A DNA stretch of 7,594 bases from Pseudomonadota bacterium (GTDB lineage: Bacteria > Pseudomonadota > Alphaproteobacteria > UBA2966 > CAIVPW01), in the NCBI GenBank assembly GCA_027625125.1, contig JAQBXG010000081.1:1-7594 (forward strand), written 5' to 3'. Each line of letters begins with the position of its first letter. The first letter of the stretch is position 1. The notes under the pieces were generated by a model. It saw only the letters and a list, made by a program, of their open reading frames with translations, had not been told where the DNA came from and made no database searches. Both the position numbers and the translations under genes were made by a program. Positions 1-6,048 of this stretch are shown piece by piece.

Positions 1-398
1 CCCCGGCCCGACACGGCGAAAACACCGAGAAAATGGTCGCGGGCGGCGCCGGCGGCAATGCGGCGCGGGCCGCTTTCGTTGCCGGCGAGGACGCCGCCCA
101 AGGTCCCGCCGGCGGCCGCGCCCGGCGGCTCGAACGCCAGATGCTGGCCGTGGGCCGCGAGGGTTTGTTCGACTACCGCCAGCGGCGTGCCGGGGGCGGC
201 GGTCAACACCAGTTCGGTCGGTTCGTAGTCGATGACGCCGGACAGGCCGCCGACGTCGAGGACCGCGTCCGCCTCGATGGGCGCGCCGAAGGACCGTTTC
301 GTGCCCGCACCGCGCACTTCGAGCCGCCGCCCGGCGGCGGCGGCGGCGGCAACGGCGTCACGGACTTCGGCGGCGGTGGTTGCGGCGATGGTTTCCAT
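1..398 (-). CDS. glcE: Glycolate oxidase FAD-binding subunit GlcE, N-terminal part
   Basis: Second FAD-binding subunit of membrane-associated glycolate oxidase (GlcDEF), which oxidises glycolate to glyoxylate. The first 132 residues are in the window; the 3' end is cut by the edge. Visible are an N-terminal helix rich in Ala, RGAGTKRSFGAPI at about residues 29-41 (the FAD/PP-loop type segment of FAD-linked oxidases), LSGVIDYEPTELVLTAAPGTPL near 52-73, and FEPPGAAAGGTLGGVLAGN near 89-107 followed by SGPRR, an order typical of GlcE. The ATG at 398 overlaps the glcD stop by one base (TGATG), so translation is probably coupled and the start is well fixed. The family is normally about 350-400 residues, so most of the gene lies outside. 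GlcF would be expected next. The identification rests on motifs and gene order. Confidence 0.9.
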   Translation of the reverse strand, partial: METIAATTAAEVRDAVAAAAAAGRRLEVRGAGTKRSFGAPIEADAVLDVGGLSGVIDYEPTELVLTAAPGTPLAVVEQTLAAHGQHLAFEPPGAAAGGTLGGVLAGNESGPRRIAAGAARDHFLGVFAVSGR

Positions 399-1885
399 CA
401 GAAGCGCGGCAGATCGGGGAAGCGGTGCTGGCCGTGATGCACATGCACGCGGCCCTCCTCGGCGCAACGGTGCAGGACCGGGAACACCTTGCCGGGATTC
501 ATCGCCCCGTCGGGGTCGAACGCGCATTTGAGGCGTCGCTGGTGGGCGAGATCGATTTCGTCGAACACCTCGGGCATCAGGTCGCGCTTTTCGACGCCGA
601 CGCCGTGTTCGCCGGTCAGGACGCCGCCGACCGCGACGCAGAGGCGCAGGATTTCGGCCCCGAACTCTTCCGCCCGCTCAAGTTCGCCGGGATTGGCCGC
701 ATCGTACAAAATGAGCGGATGCAGGTTGCCGTCGCCGGCGTGAAACACATTGGCGACGCGGAGGCCGAAGCGGTCGGAGAGCCCGGCGATGCGGTGCAGG
801 ACTTCGGCCAGGCGCGCGCGGGGGATCGTGCCGTCCATGCAGTAGTAGTCCGGCGACAATCGGCCGACGGCGGGAAACGCCGCCTTGCGCCCGGCCCAGA
901 AGCGCAAGCGTTCTTCGTCGCCATTGCTGGCGCGAACCGAGGTCGCGCCGTGTTCGGCGGCAATCGCGGCGACGCGGCCGGCGAGATGTTCGGCTTCGAC
1001 TTCGGCGCCGTCGAGCTCGACGATCAGGATCGCCTCGGCATCCAGGGGGTAGCCGGCGGCGGTGAATGCCTCGGCGGCGTGGATCGCGGGGCGGTCCATC
1101 AGCTCCATGCCGCCGGGGACGATGCCGCCGGCGATGATGCCGGCGACGCAATCCCCGGCCCGTTCGATCGACGCGAAGCCGATCAACAGCGCCCGCGCCG
1201 TTTGCGGCTTTGGCAGGATTCGCAGCGTGACTTCGGTGACCAGCCCGAGCAGGCCTTCGGACCCGGCGACGACGCCGAGGAGGTCGTAGCCCGCGGAATC
1301 AAACTGGCGGCCGCCGAGGCGCACGACTTCGCCGGAGATCAGCACCAGTTCGACCCCGAGCAGATTGTTCGTCGTCAGGCCGTATTTCAGGCAGTGCACG
1401 CCGCCGGCGTTTTCGGCGACGTTGCCGCCGACGGTGCAGGTGACCTGGCTGGATGGATCCGGCGCGTAATAGAAGCCGCGATGCTGGACGGCGGCGGTGA
1501 TCGCCAGATTGGTGACGCCGGGCTGGGCGACGACGCAGCGATTGTCGTAATCAATATCGAGGATGCGATTGAGGCGGGCGGTGCTGACGACGACACCATC
1601 GGCCAACGGCAGCGCCCCACCCGAAAGCGAAGTGCCGGCGCCGCGCGGCACGACCTTTGCGCCGAAGGCGGCGCAGGTCTTCAGCACGTCCGCGACCTGG
1701 GCCGTCGTGGCGGGCAGCGCCACCAGCAGCGGCAACTGGCGATAGGCGCTGAGGCCATCGGACTGGTAAGCGCGGCGGGCGGCCTCGGCCTCGTGCACTG
1801 ATTCCGGCGGCAGCAGCGAGCGGAGCGCCGCGGCGAGCTCGGCGCGCCGGGCGACGACCGCGGTGTCTGGCGCCGGCATCTTCAT
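398..1885 (-). CDS. glcD: Glycolate oxidase subunit GlcD (FAD-linked oxidase)
   Basis: Catalytic flavoprotein subunit of glycolate oxidase, feeding glyoxylate metabolism. The 495-residue length matches the family. The N-terminal FAD-binding (PCMH-type) domain shows PRGAGTSLSGG at 80-90, APDPSSQVTCTVGGNVAENA at 141-160 followed by GG and KYGLTTNNLLG at 167-177, and GSEGLLG at 208-214. The C-terminal oxidase domain shows PGGMELMD at 257-264, FHAGDGNLHP at 401-410, GEHGVGVEK at 445-453 and a closing DPDGAMNPGKVFP segment near 467-479. Related FAD-linked D-lactate dehydrogenases share this fold, but the directly overlapping glcE favours glycolate oxidase. The ATG start has GGAG six bases upstream (1892-1895). 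A perfect inverted repeat lies 20 bases ahead of the start, and rpmJ lies upstream on the same strand, so the gene may depend on read-through from rpmJ or on a promoter not obvious by eye. Confidence 0.94.
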   Translation of the reverse strand: MKMPAPDTAVVARRAELAAALRSLLPPESVHEAEAARRAYQSDGLSAYRQLPLLVALPATTAQVADVLKTCAAFGAKVVPRGAGTSLSGGALPLADGVVVSTARLNRILDIDYDNRCVVAQPGVTNLAITAAVQHRGFYYAPDPSSQVTCTVGGNVAENAGGVHCLKYGLTTNNLLGVELVLISGEVVRLGGRQFDSAGYDLLGVVAGSEGLLGLVTEVTLRILPKPQTARALLIGFASIERAGDCVAGIIAGGIVPGGMELMDRPAIHAAEAFTAAGYPLDAEAILIVELDGAEVEAEHLAGRVAAIAAEHGATSVRASNGDEERLRFWAGRKAAFPAVGRLSPDYYCMDGTIPRARLAEVLHRIAGLSDRFGLRVANVFHAGDGNLHPLILYDAANPGELERAEEFGAEILRLCVAVGGVLTGEHGVGVEKRDLMPEVFDEIDLAHQRRLKCAFDPDGAMNPGKVFPVLHRCAEEGRVHVHHGQHRFPDLPRF

Positions 1886-1905
1886 CGCGGACTCCGACTG
1901 TGGGC

Positions 1906-1928
1906 GGACCGCAGTTCAACTGCGGTCC
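1906..1928 (-). terminator. Perfect inverted repeat between rpmJ and glcD (hairpin or operator)
   Basis: Two perfect 11-base arms (GGACCGCAGTT and AACTGCGGTCC) flank one central base. As RNA this gives a 10-bp stem with a 3-base loop. It lies 27 bases after the rpmJ stop and 20 bases before the glcD start. It could terminate or attenuate the short rpmJ transcript, but no U-tract follows on the minus strand, so a regulator-binding operator for glcDE is a fair alternative. Confidence 0.4.
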
Positions 1929-1955
1929 CCGGACCCCCTGGCAGGGGCCGCGCCG

Positions 1956-2081
1956 TCAGCCCTGGCGGGCCTTGAAGCGTCGGTTGATCTTGTTGATGAC
2001 GTACACCCGGCCCCGGCGGCGCACGATCTTGCAGGCGCGGTGGCGATTCTTGAGGCTTTTCAAGGAATTGCGGATTTTCAT
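1956..2081 (-). CDS. rpmJ: 50S ribosomal protein L36, zinc-independent form
   Basis: Small basic protein of the large ribosomal subunit, 41 residues. It begins MKIRNSLKSLKNRHRAC, continues KIVRRRGRVYVINK (18-31) and ends RRFKARQG, which is the L36 signature. Zinc-ribbon L36 uses three Cys and one His; here a single Cys (17) remains and the other ligand positions are not Cys/His, so this is the C-minus (YkgO-like) form common in Alphaproteobacteria. The ATG is fixed by the conserved MKxRNSLKS start. No strong Shine-Dalgarno is seen in the G/C-rich leader. The gene has its own promoter at 2129-2157, separate from the upstream phosphatase, and is followed by the inverted repeat at 1906-1928. The reading frame is easily missed because of its size. 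Confidence 0.95.
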   Translation of the reverse strand: MKIRNSLKSLKNRHRACKIVRRRGRVYVINKINRRFKARQG

Positions 2082-2128
2082 CGGCCTGGGTCCCGGTCCG
2101 CCCCGGACCCCCCGGAGCGGCGCGCGGA

Positions 2129-2157
2129 CCATAAGCCGCCGCGAACCGGGCTGTCAA
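2129..2157 (-). promoter_or_regulatory. Housekeeping promoter for rpmJ
   Basis: On the minus strand, TTGACA (2157-2152) is separated by exactly 17 bases from TTATGG (2134-2129), a near-ideal alphaproteobacterial sigma-70-type promoter. The -35 box overlaps the stop codon of the upstream phosphatase gene. The predicted transcription start near 2122 gives a leader of about 40 bases before the rpmJ ATG at 2081. Confidence 0.75.
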
Positions 2158-2822
2158 CGCGGGGCGCGGCCCGCGAACAGGCCCCTGGCGGCAAGCAGGT
2201 CGCGGGCTTCGGTCAAATCCCGGGCCGCGAGGACCGCGAACCCGGGCGATTGCAGGTCCAGCGCCGCGGCGCGATGCTCCGCGCCATGGCCGGTGGCGAC
2301 ATGAACGCAGCCGGCCAGACCGGCGGTCCGGGCCGCCGCGACATCGGAGGCCAAATCGCCGACCATCCATGAGCGCCCGAGGTCGAGCCGCAGGCGGTCG
2401 GCGGCCAGCGTCAGCATGCCCGGCCCCGGCTTGCGCCAGTGGGCGTCGGACGCGGACCAGCCGGGCGTGAAGTCGGGGTGGGCGCCGCAGGCCACCCGGG
2501 CGTCGAGCGCCGCGCCGCCGTTGGCCAGGCGGCGGTCGAGCTCCGCTTCGACGGCATCATACGCCGGCCAGTCGTACATGCCGCGGGCGATGCCGGACTG
2601 GTTGCTGACCTCGACCGCGGCGACGGCGGCAGCGTTGGCGGCGGCGATGATCGACGCGGCACCATCGAGCAGGCAGAGGTCGGCGATACGGTGCAGATAT
2701 TCAACCTCGGCGACCAGAACGCCGTCGCGATCGACGAACAGGCCGGCGCGCGGCGGCAGGTCGGCGGCCGGCGGCGAAAGGATTTCGAAGCGCACCGCGG
2801 CGGCGGGGAATTCTGCGGCCAT
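2154..2822 (-). CDS. HAD-family phosphatase, GmhB/histidinol-phosphatase-like, zinc site lost
   Basis: A 222-residue HAD superfamily phosphohydrolase of the subgroup containing D-glycero-D-manno-heptose-1,7-bisphosphate 7-phosphatase (GmhB). Visible motifs: FVDRDGVL at 29-36 with nucleophile D31 and general acid D33; VSNQSGIARG at 72-81 (motif II); RKPGPGM at 130-136 with K131 (motif III); MVGDLASD at 153-160 (motif IV, D156 and D160). GmhB proteins carry a structural zinc site of a CxH pair followed by a CxC before RKP. Here the first part reads CGAHPDF (112-118) and the second AHW before RKP (127-132), so at least three of the four ligands appear absent. The substrate is therefore uncertain: a heptose phosphatase or another sugar-phosphate enzyme are both possible. 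About 25 extra residues precede the first motif. A weak AGG lies eight bases before the ATG. No lipopolysaccharide-heptose genes are adjacent. Confidence 0.85.
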   Translation of the reverse strand: MAAEFPAAAVRFEILSPPAADLPPRAGLFVDRDGVLVAEVEYLHRIADLCLLDGAASIIAAANAAAVAAVEVSNQSGIARGMYDWPAYDAVEAELDRRLANGGAALDARVACGAHPDFTPGWSASDAHWRKPGPGMLTLAADRLRLDLGRSWMVGDLASDVAAARTAGLAGCVHVATGHGAEHRAAALDLQSPGFAVLAARDLTEARDLLAARGLFAGRAPR

Positions 2823-2858
2823 GACCGGAACCTAACCCCGGCAGCGGCGCGCGTCACG

Positions 2859-2890
2859 CGATTGACAATCGTTCGCACTGCGCCTACGTG
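2859..2890 (+). promoter_or_regulatory. Candidate promoter with overlapping palindrome, divergent region
   Basis: TTGACA at 2862-2867 is followed after 17 bases by TACGTG (2885-2890), a consensus -35 with a weak -10, placed about 40 bases before the 64-residue ORF. The -35 is embedded in a 13-base perfect palindrome, CGATTG-A-CAATCG (2859-2871), which could be an operator controlling this promoter and perhaps the divergent phosphatase gene. The assignment is by eye only. Confidence 0.4.
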
Positions 2891-2933
2891 ACGATGGAGG
2901 CGGTTTCAGAAGTTTGGCGCGACGGAGTTCGAC

Positions 2934-3128
2934 ATGTTTGCCTGGAGCAATTTGCGGCCGCACACGATGGTCGGCGCATTCAGCAATTTCCGCTGGTTGT
3001 TTCGCACCGGCGACTGGCCGACGGCGGAGGAGCAGCGGGCCGGCGCGGCGGACGCCAAACCCGCAGCCACTTCGACGACGCACGGCGAACGGCAGGACCG
3101 GACAGCGGCGACCGCCAAGTCCGCATGA
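2934..3128 (+). CDS. Unrecognised 64-residue protein coupled to a secreted propeller
   Basis: I do not recognise this family. The ATG has GGAG six bases upstream (2924-2927), a good ribosome site, and the stop overlaps the next gene's start as ATGA (3125-3128), strong signs of a real, translationally coupled gene. The first 25 residues are aromatic and mildly hydrophobic (MFAWSNLRPHTMVGAFSNFR and then WLF), but contain several charged or polar residues, so no clean membrane segment or signal peptide is evident. From about residue 26 the protein becomes hydrophilic and low in complexity (Ala, Thr, Lys, Glu, Arg), probably disordered. There are no cysteines. It might act with the propeller protein or serve mainly as a translated leader for it; nothing in the sequence decides this. 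Confidence 0.6.
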   Translation: MFAWSNLRPHTMVGAFSNFRWLFRTGDWPTAEEQRAGAADAKPAATSTTHGERQDRTAATAKSA

Positions 3129-4381
3129 ACCGCGCCCAGCGGTCGGCGGTGGCCGGAGTCGCGCTGGCCGCATGGGTTGTGCTTTTCCAGACAGTACCGG
3201 CGATGGCCCAAGGCCGCGCGATGACGCTGGATTGCACACCGCATTCGTTTCCGTTGCGCACCCAGCATTCTTTCGCCGCCGACCCGACCGATGACCGCAA
3301 TCTGTATGTTGGCGCGGAACAGGCCGGGTTTTTCCGGTCCACCGATGGCGGCGCGACATGGCAGCGCGCGGACGCGGGGCTGAAGGCGTGGCCACGCATG
3401 GACGGAACCGGCCCGTGCTTTGAGGAGTTTTACAGCACCGTCATCAACCGGCGAAATCCGCGCGAGCTTTGCATCTCGATGGCCGGGGGGCCGGGACATG
3501 CGGGCATGGCGACCAGCGCGGGCAACAATGGCGTCTATTGCTCCGACGACGCGGGCGGCACGTGGACGCAACGCGTCGGCCCGACGATGAACACCGCAGT
3601 CTATTCATTGGCGGTGCATCCCGGCGAATTTGCGACGATGTATGCCGGCGTCAACGGCGGCGCGTGTTCGAACCCCCCGCCGGTTTGCGCGCCGGGCACC
3701 TATTTCAACACCACCGGCGCCATTTACAAGACCGTCGACGGTGGCGCGACCTGGACTGAGCTGGATGCGATGTACGCCCGCGATCAGCGGGTGGTTGCGG
3801 TTCGGGTTTCGCAGCAGGACCCGGAAGTGGTCCTGGCGGCGACGTATTCGAAATTGTCGGTCAATGTCGGCGTTGTCGGCAATGCCGGCGAGTTCCAGAT
3901 CGGCGTTCTGCGATCTGAGGACGGTGGCGAGACCTGGGCGGCCTCGACCGCGGGCATGGCGGCGGATCTGCGCGAACAGGCGCTGCTGGAACTGGAAATC
4001 GCCACGGCCAACGCCGACCGCGTATTCGTTTCGGCATTGAGCAACCGGTCATATTGGTCCGACGACGGCGGCAGATCGTTTCACCCGACGAACCGCATGA
4101 CCGCCTTTGCGTTCGACCCCCACGACGGGAGGGGCCTGCATATGCTGGGGAGCAATGGCGAGACCATTCTGGAAAGCGCCGACGGCGGCGCGAATTGGAA
4201 AGTGATCGCGCGGACGCCGGGATTTGTTTCGTTTCGCGACGGCGTGCCGACCCATTTTGAATGGAGCCGCACCGATGCCCGGCATGTGTTTTTCGCCGGG
4301 CCGTATGCGGCGGTGTATGAATCCCGCGACGGCGGCGTCAACTGGACACAGATATTGTCCGCGGACCGGCTGCCGCAGTAG
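3125..4381 (+). CDS. Secreted seven-Asp-box beta-propeller protein (BNR/sialidase-like fold)
   Basis: A 418-residue exported protein. Residues 1-28 form a signal peptide: a basic start (MNRAQR), a hydrophobic core (VAGVALAAWVVLF) and an AMA-Q cleavage site after residue 28. The mature part contains seven Asp boxes (S/T-x-D-x-G-x-x-W/F): STDGGATW 72-79, SDDAGGTW 140-147, TVDGGATW 203-210, SEDGGETW 264-271, SDDGGRSF 312-319, SADGGANW 351-358 and SRDGGVNW 400-407. Seven copies suggest a seven-bladed propeller like the BNR/Ycf48/Vps10-type proteins. Six cysteines (37, 98, 116, 139, 181, 188) cluster in the first half and could form disulfides outside the cytoplasm. Asp boxes mark the fold, not an activity, so a sialidase function should not be assumed. 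The ATG at 3125 is chosen because it begins the signal peptide and overlaps the previous stop; the frame stays open back to 2888, but that extension has no signal character. Confidence 0.85.
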   Translation: MNRAQRSAVAGVALAAWVVLFQTVPAMAQGRAMTLDCTPHSFPLRTQHSFAADPTDDRNLYVGAEQAGFFRSTDGGATWQRADAGLKAWPRMDGTGPCFEEFYSTVINRRNPRELCISMAGGPGHAGMATSAGNNGVYCSDDAGGTWTQRVGPTMNTAVYSLAVHPGEFATMYAGVNGGACSNPPPVCAPGTYFNTTGAIYKTVDGGATWTELDAMYARDQRVVAVRVSQQDPEVVLAATYSKLSVNVGVVGNAGEFQIGVLRSEDGGETWAASTAGMAADLREQALLELEIATANADRVFVSALSNRSYWSDDGGRSFHPTNRMTAFAFDPHDGRGLHMLGSNGETILESADGGANWKVIARTPGFVSFRDGVPTHFEWSRTDARHVFFAGPYAAVYESRDGGVNWTQILSADRLPQ

Positions 4382-4404
4382 CGGCGCGGGTCGTTCTTGC
4401 GACA

Positions 4405-4423
4405 CGGTTCGCGAAACGAACCG
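4405..4423. terminator. Candidate hairpin terminator between convergent genes
   Basis: CGGTTCG (4405-4411) and CGAACCG (4417-4423) form a perfect 7-bp stem with a 5-base loop, 23 bases after the propeller stop. The next gene is convergent, ending at 4547. No clear U-tract follows on either strand, so intrinsic termination is uncertain. The rest of the 165-base gap holds a further GCGCGC inverted pair near 4450-4468 and nothing else I can support. Confidence 0.4.
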
Positions 4424-4546
4424 CCGAGGTACGCTGGCGCGAAATCCCGCGCGCCATCGCTTGCGCGCTCCATTCGTCCGAACCACCGGCGGGGCGGCAT
4501 TGCGGCGCAAGGAAAGTTCGACGGGACTCGGTTGATGCGGCCGGAG

Positions 4547-5014
4547 TCAGCGAACGGAAATATCGAAATGGAGGACGTCCTCACGTTCGCCGAGCGACTC
4601 GTACAGCCGGATGGCAGCAGTGTCGCCGGGGTCCGCCTGCACGAAGATGACGTACGCGCCGCGGCGACTGGCGATTTGCTGGAGTTCGGCAATCAGCCGG
4701 GTTGCCACGCCCCTCCTTCGGTGTTTTGCGTGGACCGCGAGATCGTAGATGTAGATCTCGCGCCGCTGCTGTTCGAACTTTTCGAGCTCGTAGGCGAACA
4801 GGCCGCCGACGACGTCCTGCCCGGCCAGCGCAACAATCGCGATGATATGGGGTTTTGCGATAAGGTCCTCGAGATAACGCCTGGAAGGCATGGCCCCCAG
4901 GTAGGTGTCGGGCTCGTTGAAAGCCTCGGCGAAGGCCGCCGACATGCCCTCGAGAAGCCGGGCATCCCCGGGTCCAAGTTTTCGAACCGTGTAGCGCATC
5001 GCAATCTCGCCCAT
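4547..5014 (-). CDS. AAC(3)-I-type aminoglycoside 3-N-acetyltransferase homologue (GNAT)
   Basis: A 155-residue GNAT acetyltransferase that transfers acetyl from acetyl-CoA to an amine. Its pattern matches the AAC(3)-I (AacC1/fortimicin) family closely: AFNEPDTYLG at 31-40, YLEDLI at 47-52, DVVGGLFAYELEKFEQ at 67-82, the motif-A segment EIYIYDLAVHAKHRRRGVAT at 86-105 with the acetyl-CoA loop R99-x-x-G102-x-A104, GAYVIFVQADPGD at 119-131, LYESLG at 137-142 and EDVLHFDI at 145-152. These are the family's recognisable blocks, in order. Resistance activity cannot be read from sequence. The start may instead be the internal ATG at 4999 (MRYTVRKL), which has a GAG at suitable distance and looks more natural for the family; the ATG at 5014 has little ribosome-site support. 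No integron, resistance cassette or insertion sequence is next to it, and its GC content resembles its neighbours, suggesting a resident chromosomal gene. Confidence 0.88.
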   Translation of the reverse strand: MGEIAMRYTVRKLGPGDARLLEGMSAAFAEAFNEPDTYLGAMPSRRYLEDLIAKPHIIAIVALAGQDVVGGLFAYELEKFEQQRREIYIYDLAVHAKHRRRGVATRLIAELQQIASRRGAYVIFVQADPGDTAAIRLYESLGEREDVLHFDISVR

Positions 5015-5040
5015 CGCCCGGCCGTGGCGGGTACAGCGGC

Positions 5041-5069
5041 GATCAAACCACGATCTCTTCGCGCGTCAA
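5041..5069 (-). promoter_or_regulatory. Candidate promoter for the acetyltransferase gene
   Basis: On the minus strand, TTGACG (5069-5064) lies 17 bases before TTGATC (5046-5041), putting a start near 5034. The -35 is good and the -10 weak. The leader would be about 20 bases to the ATG at 5014 or 35 to the ATG at 4999. The rest of the 219-base gap to 5233 shows only a short hairpin at 5153-5167 (TCCCGC-GCG-GCGGGA). Confidence 0.35.
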
Positions 5070-5233
5070 ACGAGTGCTCGCCGCCAAACCTTGCGCCCGG
5101 CACGCCCGATCCGCAAAATCCCGGATTTCATGACGATCGCGTGCCAGACTGTTCCCGCGCGGCGGGATGATATTCTGTCACTTCAACGGATGTTCTGGGT
5201 GCGCCAGCGCGTGCGAAAGACAAGGATATTGCG

Positions 5234-5692
5234 GTGATTTACCTGGCTTTGCTGTGGGTCCACATTGTCGGCGGCGTCGTCGCGCTCGGAAGCTACGTCG
5301 CCTGCTTCGTGGTCCTGAATCGCGGCGTGCGCGATCCCGCGAGCCTGCCGCATACGCTTTCGACGGTGCAGGCCATCGGCAACCAGATAGTCACGCCGGC
5401 CTACGCGGTGACCGCCGCATCCGGGGCGCTGCTGGTGTGGTGGGGACCATGGTCCTTTACGACTCCGTGGGTGTTCGCATCGATCGTGCTCTTCGTCGCC
5501 GTGGCCGCTGTTGGCCCGCGCATCTATGTACCGTTGCGGACTCGCCAGACGGAGCTGGCTGCGAAGGGCAGCGGCAACACCGACGACTACCGCGCCCTTC
5601 ACTGGCGCGCTCATATGGTCCGCGCGGTGGTGACGGGGGCAGTACTGGCGATCCTTTGGCTGATGGTCGTGAAACCCGTGTTATGGGGCTGA
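5234..5692 (+). CDS. Four-helix integral membrane protein, DUF2269-like
   Basis: A 152-residue inner-membrane protein of unknown function. Four hydrophobic segments are visible: about 4-28 (starting LALLWVHIVGGVVALGSYVA), 49-70 (IVTPAYAVTAASGALLVWW), 79-98 (WVFASIVLFVAVAAVG) and 128-149 (ending AVLAILWLMVV). A histidine in helix 1 (H10), a GALLVWWGPW turn after helix 2 and a conserved-looking DDYRALHWRAHMVR stretch (117-130) before helix 4 resemble predicted integral membrane proteins of the DUF2269 type; this family name is from memory of the pattern and is moderately certain. The start is GTG at 5234, supported by AAGGA seven bases upstream (5222-5226). It appears to stand alone: the acetyltransferase diverges from it and the tRNA fragment begins 58 bases after its stop. 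Confidence 0.75.
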   Translation: MIYLALLWVHIVGGVVALGSYVACFVVLNRGVRDPASLPHTLSTVQAIGNQIVTPAYAVTAASGALLVWWGPWSFTTPWVFASIVLFVAVAAVGPRIYVPLRTRQTELAAKGSGNTDDYRALHWRAHMVRAVVTGAVLAILWLMVVKPVLWG

Positions 5693-5750
5693 TCCCGCTG
5701 CGCCAACCGGCGGAGGTAAGGTGTCGCCGCACTGTCCGCTTCGGCGCAAG

Positions 5751-5802
5751 TGGTGGGCACGACTGGGCTTGAACCAGTGACCCCTGCGATGTCAACGCCG
5801 TG
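5751..5802 (-). repeat. Partial tRNA-Val(GAC) copy: 3' half, probable attachment-site remnant
   Basis: Direct repeat of the 3' half of the intact tRNA at 6977-7051, in the same orientation. Bases 5751-5797 match 6977-7023 with two differences in 47. The next five differ at two positions, and similarity then stops within the 5' side of the anticodon stem. The copy keeps the anticodon loop, variable region, T-arm, acceptor 3' strand and CCA, but lacks the D-arm and 5' acceptor strand, so it cannot be a working tRNA. A 3'-truncated tRNA copy downstream of the complete gene is what site-specific integration into a tRNA gene leaves. Confidence 0.8.
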
Positions 5803-6048
5803 GGAAAAGCGACAACCTGTTGACTCTCAACGGCTTGGACGAACCCGAAGGCGCCCGAAATAGCCTGAATCGACCCGTTTGCGTGCCGATTGCGTGCCAC
5901 TTTCATTCCCTTGCAGCAATGCCAACCGAGTCACAACTGCGCGGCCAGCGTGCCACAGTCGCTGCCCGCAGCGACCGCAATTGGACAACAGACGCGCGCC
6001 AAGGCAAGCTGACCGATCCTCGAAAAAGAGCCGCAGGAATTGAAATAC
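5803..6048. other. Non-coding flank of the tRNA fragment with repeats and palindrome
   Basis: No convincing gene is seen between the tRNA fragment and the GAF gene. The stretch holds a small hairpin at 5817-5833 (GTTGA-CTC-TCAAC core), two tandem TTGCGTGCC units (5879-5887, 5890-5898) with a third GCGTGCCAC at 5948-5956, and a near-perfect palindrome at 5958-5975 (8-base arms GTCGCTGC/GCAGCGAC around CC). Repeats of this size beside an attachment site may be integrase or excisionase binding sites; this is inference. Confidence 0.45.

Noticed and set aside
380..1801. A 473-codon open frame on the plus strand opposite glcD
   Set aside because: It is antisense to a gene with unmistakable GlcD motifs. 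Its translation has no recognisable domain and arises from high-GC codon bias on the other strand.
2888..3124. Extended N-terminus for the propeller protein from a GTG at 2888
   Set aside because: The 79 extra residues are Arg/Gly-rich without domain character and would bury a clear signal peptide. The ATG at 3125 has the ATGA overlap with the previous gene.
4397..5170. A 257-codon plus-strand frame across the acetyltransferase
   Set aside because: It runs antisense to the AAC(3)-I-type gene, whose motifs are clear on the minus strand. The plus-strand product shows no domain.
5751..5802. A second functional tRNA gene
   Set aside because: The 5' acceptor strand and D-arm are missing and the sequence diverges inside the anticodon stem, so no cloverleaf can form.
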